A DNA stretch of 64,000 nucleotides from Acaryochloris sp. IP29b_bin.148 (GCF_028285565.1 NZ_JANQOY010000080.1:1-64000), one strand, 5' to 3'; shown: positions 1 to 10,567, counted from the stretch's first letter. The notes: a model not told the origin generated them from the letters alone. Numbers and translations are program-made.

Positions 1-207
1 TCATTCAAACATTCCTCTTAAGCTAAGTGAAGTGAGACCATTGTAAAACCTCCAAAACTTAGACTGGGCAATGCAACCCGGAAAAATTTACAGGTGGGAC
101 TTTCCTTTCACTGTCATTTCGTTACTGTCTTATTACACCTAAAGCATAGGAGTAATGCAGATGGGGGTACAAGGATCTAAGGTACTAATCTGGCATGCCC
201 TATAGTC

Positions 208-912
208 CTAGTACTCAATCACATTGCGCGTTCCCCAATGCTGTTTTTGTAGCGTGTCCATCGCCTGTCGAGTAGCTGCCATTAGTGCCTTGACCTCGCT
301 AGCAGGAAAGATGGGTTTGTCCAGCACCACTTTGACTGATTGGTATTGAGGAATATGCTGAATTAACGCTAAATCATGGGATTGGGCGATGTGGCTTTGC
401 AAGGCAGGGGGAATGGTGAGACGGGTCAATTGCTCCTGTTGGGGACAGATCATCATGGGTACAATCGGAGCTTGGGCCTTTAAAGCGAGAACTGCAAAGC
501 CTGGATGAAAGTCTGCCAAGGGGGCTGCAAAATCATTCTGAAAAATATAGCGTTCACCTTCAGGGAAAATCCCCAGCAAGGCTCCACGGGCTAGAACAGC
601 TAGGGCTTGTTTAAAGGAACTGGGCTTCACCGGACCCTCCACCTCCATCAGCACCATGCCTGTTCGTCGAATCAGCCAATGGGTAAGGGGTAGATCCTGC
701 ATATAGGCTGCAGTCACCCAGGAGATATAGCGAGGAATTGCCACGCTGACAATCGACGGATCAATATTAGAGCGGTGGTTGCACACCAGAATACCTGCCC
801 CAGTGGATAAATGCTCTAAGCCAATCACCTCAATGTCGATCTGACGGCGAATCCAGGGTGCTAACAGCCACCGGCAACCGTGATAAAACCGCTGTTGGGA
901 TGCAGTGGTCAT
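208..912 (-). CDS. 1-acyl-sn-glycerol-3-phosphate acyltransferase family (PlsC-like)
   Basis: NHRSNIDPSIVS (HX4D-type motif) and GIFPEGER motifs. Internal ATG at 912 overlaps the upstream stop (ATGA), so it is preferred over the 948 start. Confidence 0.85.
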   Translation of the reverse strand: MTTASQQRFYHGCRWLLAPWIRRQIDIEVIGLEHLSTGAGILVCNHRSNIDPSIVSVAIPRYISWVTAAYMQDLPLTHWLIRRTGMVLMEVEGPVKPSSFKQALAVLARGALLGIFPEGERYIFQNDFAAPLADFHPGFAVLALKAQAPIVPMMICPQQEQLTRLTIPPALQSHIAQSHDLALIQHIPQYQSVKVVLDKPIFPASEVKALMAATRQAMDTLQKQHWGTRNVIEY

Positions 913-2081
913 GAGGATGCTGTGACAATCTCTTCTTTTGCAGCCCACTGACCGATATCTTGGCGTTGGATTGCAGCGGCCATTAAGTCTGCAAACTTAT
1001 CGGGCGTGCAGGCAAAGGCGGGAATACCTAGAGCGGCAAATTTAGCAGCATTGCTATGGTCAAAATAAGGGGCACCATCATCACTCAGGGCCAATAGGGT
1101 CACCATCTGCACCCCTGAACTGACCAGGGAAGCAACACGTTTCAGCATGGCTGTCCGATTGCCCCCTTCATACAAATCGCTAATCAGAACTAAGATCGTT
1201 TCTTCCGGTCTGCGGATCAGACCCTGACAGTAGTTCAAAGCGCGGTTGATATCCGTGCCGCCACCAAGTTGGGTACCAAACAACACATCCACTGGATCTT
1301 GCAGCAGGTCCGTTAAATCGACAATGGCCGTGTCGAAAACGACCAGCTGGGTTTTGACCGCAGGGAGAGACGCCAAGACGGCCGCAAAGATACTGGCATA
1401 GACCACCGAGGTAGCCATTGAACCACTCTGATCCACACAGAGCACAATATCGCGGAGGGCTGAGCGTTTGCGACCAAAGCCAATCCGGGTTTCAGGAATA
1501 ATCGTCCGATACTCTGGCTGATAATGGCGCAGGTTAGCCTGAATCGTCCGGTGCCAGTCAATTTCATGATGGCGTGGGCGGCGATTCCGAATCGACCGAT
1601 TTAAACTGCCCTGGACAGCCTGCTGCATGGGGTTAGACAGCTGGCGAATCAAGTCCTCCACCACCTGCTGCACGACCAGCCGAGCCGTCTCTTTGGTCTT
1701 GCTGGGCATTACCTGACTGAGGGATAGCAGATTGGCCACTAAATGAACATCGGGCTCAACCGCAGCGAGCATTTCTGGCTCTAACAGCATCTGCTGTAGG
1801 TTCAGCCGTTCCAGGGCATCCTGCTGCATGACCCGGACAATAGCGCTGGGAAAGTAACTGCGGATATCGCCCAGCCAGCGGGCCACTTTGGGGGATGAGC
1901 TTCCTAAGCCACCGGAGCGTTTGCCTTGGGATTCGTACAGGGCAGCTAAGGTTTGGTCCATCGCCATATCTTGGGATTCAAGGGTTAACCCACTCCCCGC
2001 ACTAATGCCATCTGCCTCGCCACCCCCAAGGATCAGCCGCCATCGACGCTGGCGTTCGGAACTATTCTGGGATTCTGTCAT
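909..2081 (-). CDS. VWA domain-containing (CoxE-like) protein
   Basis: MIDAS-type DQSGSM, GGGTDINRAL and ISDLYEGG motifs. Confidence 0.85.
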   Translation of the reverse strand: MTESQNSSERQRRWRLILGGGEADGISAGSGLTLESQDMAMDQTLAALYESQGKRSGGLGSSSPKVARWLGDIRSYFPSAIVRVMQQDALERLNLQQMLLEPEMLAAVEPDVHLVANLLSLSQVMPSKTKETARLVVQQVVEDLIRQLSNPMQQAVQGSLNRSIRNRRPRHHEIDWHRTIQANLRHYQPEYRTIIPETRIGFGRKRSALRDIVLCVDQSGSMATSVVYASIFAAVLASLPAVKTQLVVFDTAIVDLTDLLQDPVDVLFGTQLGGGTDINRALNYCQGLIRRPEETILVLISDLYEGGNRTAMLKRVASLVSSGVQMVTLLALSDDGAPYFDHSNAAKFAALGIPAFACTPDKFADLMAAAIQRQDIGQWAAKEEIVTASS

Positions 2082-2113
2082 AACTGCCTATTTCCAGAAG
2101 GAGACGATCTGGT

Positions 2114-3082
2114 TTATTCAGAAGAAGAGGGGACTAGCGTTGGGATAACATCAGCAGGGGGAGCAGCCTGGGAGTATAAGGGGTCTGAAGAAACAATGTT
2201 ATGGTCGGCATTGACCCAGACGAGCTGCACATCGGTAACTTGATGGTCTTGTAAGGTTACGAGCGAGAAGTTGCGCTGTAGTCCTTGCTCGGTTTTGATA
2301 ATTCGAGGGACACAGGCGGCATTGAGATAGACCGTGCCTGCTGCATCTACACAAAGTCGCTTGCGCTGGACGGTTTTAGTATGGCGCAAGTTGTGGTGCA
2401 TATGGCCGAAGGTGACGAGGGGGACGCGTTTGCCGGTGGTTCTGGTGGTTGCGATCGCATCTCGCAAATCCGGGTCGCCAAAATCTCCACCCAGCTGCTT
2501 CCAATCCTTCCCACAGGGATCTTCTGCCTGGTCTCCTAACCCGGTCGGGCCATTATGTCCCAGAAAAATAATCGTATCTGCAGAGGCTTGGGCCGCAGCC
2601 TGAGCAATCCGTGCGGTAGATTCTTCAAAATTCTTGACGCCAAACCGATCGCGATAAAATCCAGCACAGCGCCAGTCGGGGCCACCCCAGCTAAAGGGCC
2701 GCCCACCCACGACGCTGAGATCAAGCTGGGGAAAGGTGCGGTGGGAATAGCCCACATGAGCCTCTGCGAGTAAGTCCATTTGCAACGAGACCCAATCTTC
2801 CTGGGTGCGATCATAGGGACAATGTTTTGTGCCCCACGGTGTGGCAGTATACCAGGCATCATGGTTCCCGAAAGATGCGGCATAGGGTAGTTCTAGAGTG
2901 GAGACCGCTTGCACCACCTCCACCGCTTCATTGCCAAAATCCCCCACAAATAGCACTAAATCGACGCCAAGCTGTGCCAACGCCTTTGGATCCTCTGCAT
3001 CCCAAGCGCCATGGATATCGCCAATCACAGCGATTTTGAGCGATGGAGAACAAGCGGGAGGAGTAGAGAGAGGCTCAGTCAT
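2114..3082 (-). CDS. metallophosphoesterase (cyanobacterial/plant TIGR04168-like)
   Basis: GDIHGAWD, GDFGNE, GNHDAW, GHNGP and GHMHH calcineurin-type motifs. Confidence 0.85.
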   Translation of the reverse strand: MTEPLSTPPACSPSLKIAVIGDIHGAWDAEDPKALAQLGVDLVLFVGDFGNEAVEVVQAVSTLELPYAASFGNHDAWYTATPWGTKHCPYDRTQEDWVSLQMDLLAEAHVGYSHRTFPQLDLSVVGGRPFSWGGPDWRCAGFYRDRFGVKNFEESTARIAQAAAQASADTIIFLGHNGPTGLGDQAEDPCGKDWKQLGGDFGDPDLRDAIATTRTTGKRVPLVTFGHMHHNLRHTKTVQRKRLCVDAAGTVYLNAACVPRIIKTEQGLQRNFSLVTLQDHQVTDVQLVWVNADHNIVSSDPLYSQAAPPADVIPTLVPSSSE

Positions 3083-3092
3083 TCATGTTTCG

Positions 3093-3476
3093 CTAGTCTT
3101 GGATATATTCTTGGTCCTGGGCCAAAGCCATTTCGGCCCGGATAAACTCGCGACCTAAATAAGCAGCATGATCCAGTTTGGTTACCAAACAGGTCTTTGG
3201 TTCTTCAAAAATAGCAATACAGAGTTCTTTGGCCGTTTTGGCTCGGAACTGGGCATCGGGTTTGCGCTCTACCTTGCCATGACAGGCTAGAGGTTCTCCT
3301 GTGTCAGGATCAACTGCTAAGCCCTTCTCATTAATGTCATTGGCATAATGATCGGCACAAATGGCTGGGGCTTGCCGATCCAGGTAAATCAAAAAATAGC
3401 CCCCCGGATCTAAAGCAATAAAGCGCTGGGATAACTGGTCATTAATGGCAGCTTGATCACTAACAATGGTGTTCAT
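3093..3476 (-). CDS. DUF4346-like conserved cyanobacterial protein
   Basis: Intact 127-aa ORF with GYFLIYLDR...ICADHY and DHAAYLGRE text typical of this family. Confidence 0.6.
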   Translation of the reverse strand: MNTIVSDQAAINDQLSQRFIALDPGGYFLIYLDRQAPAICADHYANDINEKGLAVDPDTGEPLACHGKVERKPDAQFRAKTAKELCIAIFEEPKTCLVTKLDHAAYLGREFIRAEMALAQDQEYIQD

Positions 3477-3556
3477 GAACTAAAAACGTCGAGTGGGTAG
3501 GATGCAACTCCAAGATCCAGTCTAGTACGCAAACTTTAATTCAGGGAAAAGCATCG

Positions 3557-5332
3557 CTAGTGTTTGGCCCGTAAGGCCATCATGCCAGAATAGACCAGCC
3601 CTTTTTTAATATTTAGGGTGAGGTGAGTCCCATCTCGAATCATCCGCGTGGCATTTTCAACGCCGACAATCACTGGAATGCGCAGTCTCAGACCTAATAC
3701 AGCGGCATGACTGTCCATTCCGCCCACTTCCGTGATAATCCCTGCGGCCTTCCGAATGGCATCCACATGGCGGGCATCCGTCTTCGTGGCCACTAGAATA
3801 TCACCCCGATTGAATTCCTTAATACTATTGGGCGTGGTGACAACGCGGGCCAGACCACTGACAGAGCCTTGACCGATGCCCATTCCCTTACCCATCACAG
3901 CAGTGACTACTTCTACCTTGATAAAGTCGGTAGAGCCCGCAACTCCCTGTAAAGTCCCAGCTGTGATCACGACTAGATCGCCTTCTTCGACGAGTTCTTT
4001 TTCCTGAGCAACATTCAAAGAGGCTTGTAGGGTTTCGTCAATGGACGGCAAATTGAGGACGAGTAAAGGCTGCACCCCCCAAACCATTTGTAATTGGCGG
4101 GCGACTTCCACATGGGGGGTAACCGCCAGGATGGGAATATTAGGCCGATACTTGGAGACATTCCGTCCCGTGGAGCCAGTTTTGGTAAAGGTGAGAACTG
4201 CTTTGGCTTTGAGTTGAGTGGCAATATGACCGACTGCTTGACTAATCGCATTGGGAATGGCAGTTTCTGAGGTATCGAGCGCCGTACTATTTTCCAGGCT
4301 TTGCTCACGGTCGATGCGTTCAGCAATTTTGGCCATGGTGGCAACGGCTTCCACGGGATAGTTACCGACCGCCGCTTCATTGGAGAGCATTACAGCATCG
4401 GTGCCATCCAAGATGGCATTAGCGACGTCTGACACCTCTGCCCGCGTGGGTCGGGGGGAGTTGACCATGCTGTCCAACATTTGCGTGGCCGTAATCACGG
4501 GGATGCCTAAACGATTGGCCGTGGCAATCAGCCGCTTTTGTAGAATTGGGACATCCTCTGCTGGCAGCTCCACCCCTAAATCGCCTCGGGCAATCATAAC
4601 CCCGTCACAGAGACTTAAGATGTCCTCCATCTGCGTGATGGCTTCATGTTTTTCGATTTTGGCGATGACGGGAATCGATTTACCTGCGTTGGCAATAATT
4701 TCTTTGATCTCGATCACGTCTTCAGGATTACGCACAAAACTCAGGGCAATCCAATCCACGCCATGCGTAAGACCAAATTGCAGATCTTCTCGGTCTTTGT
4801 CGGTTAGTGCCTTGACAGATAAATAGACGCCTGGAAAGTTAACACCTTTGGAATCCGAGAGCTTACCGCCAACCACCACCCGACAATGCAGGGTTTTAGA
4901 GGCTAAATCAACGTCCTCTACAACCATCTCTACGCGACCATCGTCTAAGAGAATAGTGGCGCCAACGGAGACTTCCTCTGCGAGCTTGGCATAGGTAACC
5001 ATACTGCTCGTCTGCGTTCCCGGAATCGTCTGGCTGGTCAGCGCAAAGGGATCTCCTTTTTGGAGCATGATCGGGCCATCTGCAAATTTGCCTAGACGAA
5101 TTTTAGGCCCCTGCAAATCCTGAAGGATGGCAACGGGCTGGTTCATCTCGTAAGAGAGTTGCCGGATCAGGCGAATGGAACGCAAATGATCGTCGTGGGT
5201 GCCGTGGGAAAAGTTGAGTCGCAGGGTGGTGGCTCCCGCTTCAATCACCGCCCGTAGCATATCTGGCTTGGCAATGGCTGGCCCTACGGTGGCCACAATT
5301 TTGGTACGACGATTGGACTCAGGCAAGGACAT
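3557..5332 (-). CDS. pyk: pyruvate kinase with C-terminal PEP-utilising domain
   Basis: RTKIVATVGPA, LNFSHG, MIARGDLGVE, TATQMLDSM; C-terminal GGMDSHAAVLGLRLRIPVIVG. Confidence 0.96.
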   Translation of the reverse strand: MSLPESNRRTKIVATVGPAIAKPDMLRAVIEAGATTLRLNFSHGTHDDHLRSIRLIRQLSYEMNQPVAILQDLQGPKIRLGKFADGPIMLQKGDPFALTSQTIPGTQTSSMVTYAKLAEEVSVGATILLDDGRVEMVVEDVDLASKTLHCRVVVGGKLSDSKGVNFPGVYLSVKALTDKDREDLQFGLTHGVDWIALSFVRNPEDVIEIKEIIANAGKSIPVIAKIEKHEAITQMEDILSLCDGVMIARGDLGVELPAEDVPILQKRLIATANRLGIPVITATQMLDSMVNSPRPTRAEVSDVANAILDGTDAVMLSNEAAVGNYPVEAVATMAKIAERIDREQSLENSTALDTSETAIPNAISQAVGHIATQLKAKAVLTFTKTGSTGRNVSKYRPNIPILAVTPHVEVARQLQMVWGVQPLLVLNLPSIDETLQASLNVAQEKELVEEGDLVVITAGTLQGVAGSTDFIKVEVVTAVMGKGMGIGQGSVSGLARVVTTPNSIKEFNRGDILVATKTDARHVDAIRKAAGIITEVGGMDSHAAVLGLRLRIPVIVGVENATRMIRDGTHLTLNIKKGLVYSGMMALRAKH

Positions 5333-5472
5333 GTATCAATTTCAAAAAATAGTCTAGGCAGTTAAGATAAACAGTCAATAGGGTTGACCATCAACTTAAC
5401 AGTTTAGGCTGAGACGTTACGCCAAGCGAATTTTTGGCTGAATTCCTATAGAACAATCAGACGGAGATTAGG

Positions 5473-5916
5473 GTGAAGTTAACGACGCGAGGGCACTATA
5501 GTGTGAAGGCGTTGCTCGATTTGAGTTTGCAGCCCAATTTTGGACCCGCATCGGTGAATGCCATTGCTAAGCGACAGTCTCTCCCGGCGCCCTATCTGGA
5601 AAAGCTCTTGATTGAGTTACGACAAGCGGGGTTGGTCCGCTCAGTTCGGGGTTCGAAAGGGGGATATCAGTTAGACCGTTCTCCGGGACAAATTTCTCTG
5701 GGGCAAATTTTAGAGGCGGTGGGTGAAACGATTGAACCGTTGGTGGACCAATCGACGCCCCCCCAACTCGCAGAAGATTGGGTGACGCAAACGCTGTGGA
5801 AGCGCCTCCACCAAAAACTCAAGGAATCCCTCTACAGCATTTCTCTAGAAGATCTTTACTACGATGCTCGTAGTTGGCAAGCTGCCCAAGGCGCTGAAAC
5901 GAGTTTTGTGGTTTAA
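5473..5916 (+). CDS. Rrf2 family transcriptional regulator
   Basis: MKLTTRGHYSVKALLDL...SLPAPYLEKLLIELRQAGLVRSVRGSKGGYQL. Confidence 0.9.
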   Translation: MKLTTRGHYSVKALLDLSLQPNFGPASVNAIAKRQSLPAPYLEKLLIELRQAGLVRSVRGSKGGYQLDRSPGQISLGQILEAVGETIEPLVDQSTPPQLAEDWVTQTLWKRLHQKLKESLYSISLEDLYYDARSWQAAQGAETSFVV

Positions 5917-5996
5917 GGAGTGAATCACAAGCTGGCGGTTGGACCAGTATGACGAGAATTTAGGACTTATACAGATGCCGATTCAACGACTATCCT

Positions 5997-7346
5997 TTAG
6001 ACATCTGGTGTGATAGTCGCCAGAATCACTAGATCTTGATAATCATAAGAAGGATCACCTGGACTACGGCGTCCCAGCTCAAAAAGAAAAATAACTTGAT
6101 TGTCTGCAATGGTGACCCTTCCATTGGCATCGATATACCCTTGGGTAATGGTGGCAATCGGTAACTGACCGCCAAAGGGTGTGATGTTAGGCAGTGAATC
6201 TCCATTCTGTAGGGTTAAAACACGCTCAGAATTACTATCTGATGATGCAGAAATATTTCCTGTTCTACCAGGACATGTCCCATTAGTATTCCCATTCTCG
6301 TCTAATGTTGATGGTGTTGAGCTACCGTCCACCGATAGTTGAGTTCCGGGGGCAACTGAGATATTCGTCTGGGATCCTAATGGTGCAACGGTAGACAGAG
6401 AAGCCTGGCTGACAAGTTGTTGCCTTAGGGTGAGGCTATAACTTGCTAAAGTCTGAAGAGGATCTCCCCCTGAACCACAAGTTATTTCACTGCCTAAAAC
6501 CTGAACATCCAGTGTCGATGGTTCCAAGATGGTTACAGGGGTATCGTCTGAGGGGGGACTACCTGTAGGGATGCCACCTGTAGAGGTGCCACCTGTAGAG
6601 GTGCCGCCTGTAGAGGTGCCGCCTGTAGAAGTACTACCTGAAGGAGCAAAACTTTTAGAATTACGGGTTGCAACCGTAGTGCTTGCAGTGTAAGAATCTG
6701 AGCCTTGAATGGGAAGATCGTAAACACCTGCATGGAATAGTTGAGCAATTTTGCCAGTGGAGTCAACACACGCTCCAAAACCAAGATTGCCATTCGCAGT
6801 CCAATCGGCATTGGGACAATCCGGGGAAACGCTACTCGCTTGGATTGAATCAATCAGTGGTTCATGGCTCCAGTTTGCGGAGTCTGAAGGATCTGAATAG
6901 GTTCCATCGTTATTGTACTTAGGTCCCCATCTGAAAATGACTCTGGGGCCTACCCACAAGTCATTAGGCGAAGGGGCTGTGTAGTATACGACTGACTGTT
7001 GGCTGTCAGGTATATCTGACATTTTTAGTACGAGGACTGGCTCAGCCCCAGTGGGTAAATTGGTCGTAAAGTTTGGAGGCTCTGGCTCTTGGTCTGCATC
7101 GAAAACGATTCTGTCCGCATGGCGAATTTCGGTGGCAATGAACTCTAAAGACCGATTCAACTCGACCCGTCGTTCATTTTGGGCATTGGCGACCTGACTG
7201 GAGCGAAAGATGGAGACTAGGCCGAAGCCGCCCAAGGCCACCACCCCCAGAGTAATGGCGGCAGCGACGAGCACTTCAGGTAGCGTAAAGCCTTGCGAGG
7301 AAGGCTTTCGATCAATAATCTGTTGTCTTAATAATTGATTTACCAC
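5997..7346 (-). CDS. PilW-like prepilin-type N-terminal cleavage/methylation protein (minor pseudopilin)
   Basis: Class III signal QG|FTLPEVLVAAAITLGVVAL; Gly/Thr/Ser repeat in the middle. Confidence 0.8.
   Translation of the reverse strand: MVNQLLRQQIIDRKPSSQGFTLPEVLVAAAITLGVVALGGFGLVSIFRSSQVANAQNERRVELNRSLEFIATEIRHADRIVFDADQEPEPPNFTTNLPTGAEPVLVLKMSDIPDSQQSVVYYTAPSPNDLWVGPRVIFRWGPKYNNDGTYSDPSDSANWSHEPLIDSIQASSVSPDCPNADWTANGNLGFGACVDSTGKIAQLFHAGVYDLPIQGSDSYTASTTVATRNSKSFAPSGSTSTGGTSTGGTSTGGTSTGGIPTGSPPSDDTPVTILEPSTLDVQVLGSEITCGSGGDPLQTLASYSLTLRQQLVSQASLSTVAPLGSQTNISVAPGTQLSVDGSSTPSTLDENGNTNGTCPGRTGNISASSDSNSERVLTLQNGDSLPNITPFGGQLPIATITQGYIDANGRVTIADNQVIFLFELGRRSPGDPSYDYQDLVILATITPDV
6561..6635 (-). 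repeat. 15-bp tandem repeat (about 5 units) encoding (S/T)TGGT linker
   Basis: Unit acctgtagaggtgcc and close variants repeated head-to-tail; encodes STGGTSTGGTSTGG. Confidence 0.85.
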
Positions 7347-7574
7347 TTTTTTATATATTCTGAATAAGATTTTCTATCGAGATGAATGTCAGTTAGATGG
7401 TAAGTTGAGCGCTGTCGTTCAAGTTATTAAATAGGTTTAGTTAATGTTTTTTTGAAATATTCATTTTTAATCTTAGAAAAGAGTTTAGCTTACTCTGAAA
7501 TAATAGGGAAAGTGATCAAGGCTGGGACACAAGTACTGTTAGAAAAAACTCTTGATAGGTCACGGATGTTTCTA

Positions 7575-8108
7575 TCAAGAGGCATAACAATCTTTGGCCT
7601 CTGGTTGGTTCGCTGTTGGTGGATAGGCCCCTCTGAATTCACCTGTTCTAATAATGCCAATGCCAGCGGCAATCGCGATACAACGCATCCCTTGAGATTG
7701 ATCGGGATGATAAAACACTAAGACATTACTGGAAGCAGTCGATCCTTTCAGGGAAAATTCGATAGGGGTGTTGTTTGCAGCGATGAGATCAACCGCATTG
7801 GGGTTTGTGCCGCCACCCAATTGTGTCAAATCTCGCGCGCCTGTCGGCAAGCAACTTGGAGGAGTGGCTGTGATAGAAGAACTGCTAATCGTCAGGCTGC
7901 ATTGTTGGCTGGTGCGAATGGCGGTTGCTTGGCCTTCCTTGAGGGCTCCCTCTACTTGTCTGGAGACGTCTTCTATTCTTTTGTTGTTGACCCAGCTAAA
8001 AAAACTAGGCGCTGATAGGGCAGCCAATATACCTACAATGACTACTATTGCTAAGACTTCAGGCAATGAAAATCCGAAGTTTTTGCGTTGATATTGGGAT
8101 AATGTCAT
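7575..8108 (-). CDS. GspH/FimT-like minor pseudopilin
   Basis: NFG|FSLPEVLAIVVIVGILAALSAPSFFSWVNN. Confidence 0.8.
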   Translation of the reverse strand: MTLSQYQRKNFGFSLPEVLAIVVIVGILAALSAPSFFSWVNNKRIEDVSRQVEGALKEGQATAIRTSQQCSLTISSSSITATPPSCLPTGARDLTQLGGGTNPNAVDLIAANNTPIEFSLKGSTASSNVLVFYHPDQSQGMRCIAIAAGIGIIRTGEFRGAYPPTANQPEAKDCYAS

Positions 8109-8137
8109 AGCGTTCGCTGGTCAGTTCAAACAATTAA

Positions 8138-8662
8138 CTAAGGACACTCAAGTGATTTATCAGGAATGACCTTAGTTTGAACGATGGCAATGGGAATACT
8201 ATCAGCAGAGACGACCTCATATTCTAAGCTCAGTACATTGAAAGGAGCATCAGAGGAAAGCGTTGGAGTACGTGTAAGGGTATACGGACGATTGCCAATA
8301 ACGCTTAGTTTGTCGGTATCCACTGGTGCATTTTGCTCAATTCTGGCTTGCAGGAGAGCGGCATATCCCGAGGTGTTATCCAGTGTTTGACACGCTGGTA
8401 AGTTAACGTCTTCTCCTAAACCCAAGCGCTTCGCTTCAAACCTTACCCGTTCTATATCTTCTTGGATCCAGGTTGTTGCTTCACTCAGTTCTTGACCTTT
8501 TACTTTGAAGGCAGTTGCAGTCACTAACGCTTGCATGGCAGTGCTAATAAAGCCAGTAATTACTAAGAGGCCGACTAAGACTTCTACTAAAGTAAATCCA
8601 GTGTGTTGAGGTTGATGTAAATTGGGTTTGGTTATCATGAAATTTGTAAACTGTGAGAACAT
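8138..8662 (-). CDS. PilV-like minor pseudopilin
   Basis: HTG|FTLVEVLVGLLVITGFISTAMQALVTA. Confidence 0.8.
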   Translation of the reverse strand: MFSQFTNFMITKPNLHQPQHTGFTLVEVLVGLLVITGFISTAMQALVTATAFKVKGQELSEATTWIQEDIERVRFEAKRLGLGEDVNLPACQTLDNTSGYAALLQARIEQNAPVDTDKLSVIGNRPYTLTRTPTLSSDAPFNVLSLEYEVVSADSIPIAIVQTKVIPDKSLECP

Positions 8663-8757
8663 ATCATCCGTCCAGCTTTTTATTGAAGTATATTTTAGAA
8701 TGTCTGAGTTTTAATTAGAGTTATTGATCAACAAAAACAATCTGGAATATTTTATTG

Positions 8758-10104
8758 CTAATTAACAGAACGCTCGTTGGTTATCCATGCTTGAATTGGA
8801 CTTATTTGTGGTGGATAAAGTACGTCTATAGGTGCATTACTCCATTTACGCGAACTTGCTGGTTTGATTTCTTGTACATTATCTAGAACTGGTGTTCTCA
8901 CGGTTCCGGTTCCACTATCCGACCAGCTCTCAACCCAAAAAACGCTTGTATTGAAGATTTCACGGCTATCATTATTGGTGCCACATATATTAGAGGTAGT
9001 CGGCATTAGGCCGCTTGCAGAATTCCGGACAGTATGGGACGGTGCATGGATAAAGACATTACATAAAACAGTACCTTTATCTAACAGAATATCTCCACTA
9101 CCTTGGCCATAAATTTTAACTTGAAATTCTTGGCAATTTTCTGCGGAACCTCCGCAACGAATTACAGTATTTTGTAAATTAATATCTCCACCTACCCATA
9201 GCTCAACGTTTTGACTTGCATTAACATCTATAAAACTGATTGAACTATTATTGGGATTTCCTAGGCCATTAGGATTAAAAGATTTAGATATACTGCTGTT
9301 CACTTGAATATTGCTATTTGTTGAATCTCTTAGAGGTAAAGAAGGACCAGCGGGAGGTAGTGGTGGGTCAGGGATCGAAAGACTTAAGTTCTTAGTAAAG
9401 TGGTTATTTTGAGATTGTGCAGTGATGGAGCTACTGCAAGATCCAACAACGTCTGTGTTTATGGGGCCAACATCAGCATTATCCGCAACCCATAGACCTG
9501 CAAGAGGGACTTCTTCTACTGGAAACTCTACTTCCAATTCAGAAATTGATTCGCTGGGTTGGCCTGCGTTAACCCGTCCTTGAACTCGGAGTATGGAGTT
9601 TTGATCATCATAGGTTAGCAATCGATATTCGCCTTGACTAGGTTCGCTAGGATTAATATCCTGCCATTCTCTGTTCGCAATGCTGACGATCTCAGATGTT
9701 CGATTAATCCCACATTCAGCCAAGATGTTACGAATGTTGTTGGGTAACGCCCAGCTTTCAATAGAGTTGCCACTATCTGGACAAGTACCATCAGGATTTC
9801 TAGTGGGGGGAGTATTCAGATCTGTTGTACAGGCAGGATGATTTGCGATCGCACGATGCTGATTCATCAAAGCTCGGATTTCATTGACCCCGGTTTCGGC
9901 AGCGTTGAGGCTTTTGGCGGTATCTTTTTGTGCGATCGCACTGACTTGACTATCTTGCGATCGCAATAACAGAGTCAAACCCACCAATAGAATGATCAAT
10001 CCCATGCCCATCGCGACGGGTAGAGCAAATCCAGCTTGGCCTCTACGGCATTTCAGCGAATATTCAATCCATCGATTCATAGTTGATGGTCTCAACGAAA
10101 ACAC
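8758..10104 (-). CDS. PilX-like minor pseudopilin
   Basis: QAG|FALPVAMGMGLIILLVGLTLLLRSQ...NAAETGVNEIRA; lacks Glu5, as in PilX/GspK-type N-termini. ATG at 10080 is an alternative start. Confidence 0.7.
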   Translation of the reverse strand: MFSLRPSTMNRWIEYSLKCRRGQAGFALPVAMGMGLIILLVGLTLLLRSQDSQVSAIAQKDTAKSLNAAETGVNEIRALMNQHRAIANHPACTTDLNTPPTRNPDGTCPDSGNSIESWALPNNIRNILAECGINRTSEIVSIANREWQDINPSEPSQGEYRLLTYDDQNSILRVQGRVNAGQPSESISELEVEFPVEEVPLAGLWVADNADVGPINTDVVGSCSSSITAQSQNNHFTKNLSLSIPDPPLPPAGPSLPLRDSTNSNIQVNSSISKSFNPNGLGNPNNSSISFIDVNASQNVELWVGGDINLQNTVIRCGGSAENCQEFQVKIYGQGSGDILLDKGTVLCNVFIHAPSHTVRNSASGLMPTTSNICGTNNDSREIFNTSVFWVESWSDSGTGTVRTPVLDNVQEIKPASSRKWSNAPIDVLYPPQISPIQAWITNERSVN

Positions 10105-10340
10105 AAATGTAAAGTGATCTGTATAGATAATGCGCGATTAGATTTGTATTAAGACTATACCGAATTTTTGTATGTAATTTAAGTACTTCTTCCCATGACA
10201 ATCAGTAATATTTAATTATGAATACTGCCGCGATTCCTCAATGCTATGTTTATAGACCTTGATCAGACTATAGAACATATACACTGTCATTTTTGGGAAT
10301 CTAGCGAATTTTTGTCGACGCTCAGATAAAAATTATATTC

Positions 10341-10356
10341 AGTGATCTAGATCACA
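10341..10356. promoter_or_regulatory. candidate CRP/SYCRP1-type binding site
   Basis: AGTGATCTAGATCACA: perfect 14-bp palindrome GTGATCTAGATCAC, one mismatch to TGTGA-TCTAGA-TCACA; lies between divergent pseudopilin operons. Confidence 0.5.
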
Positions 10357-10567
10357 CTGGCAGGTGATTTCGATTTCTACACTGGGTTCAAAGAACGAGA
10401 GCTAGGAGTGGACTTCAGACCTATCCTGAACCACTGTCTTCTTTATCTTTAAAAGATTCAATAGTGTGTTGCTTGGGTGTTAGCGCAGACTAGGAATTAA
10501 GGCTTATTAACAATAAATACTCGTAATCCTGAATTTCTTCAAAGTTATTGGAAGATTAGGGATATTG

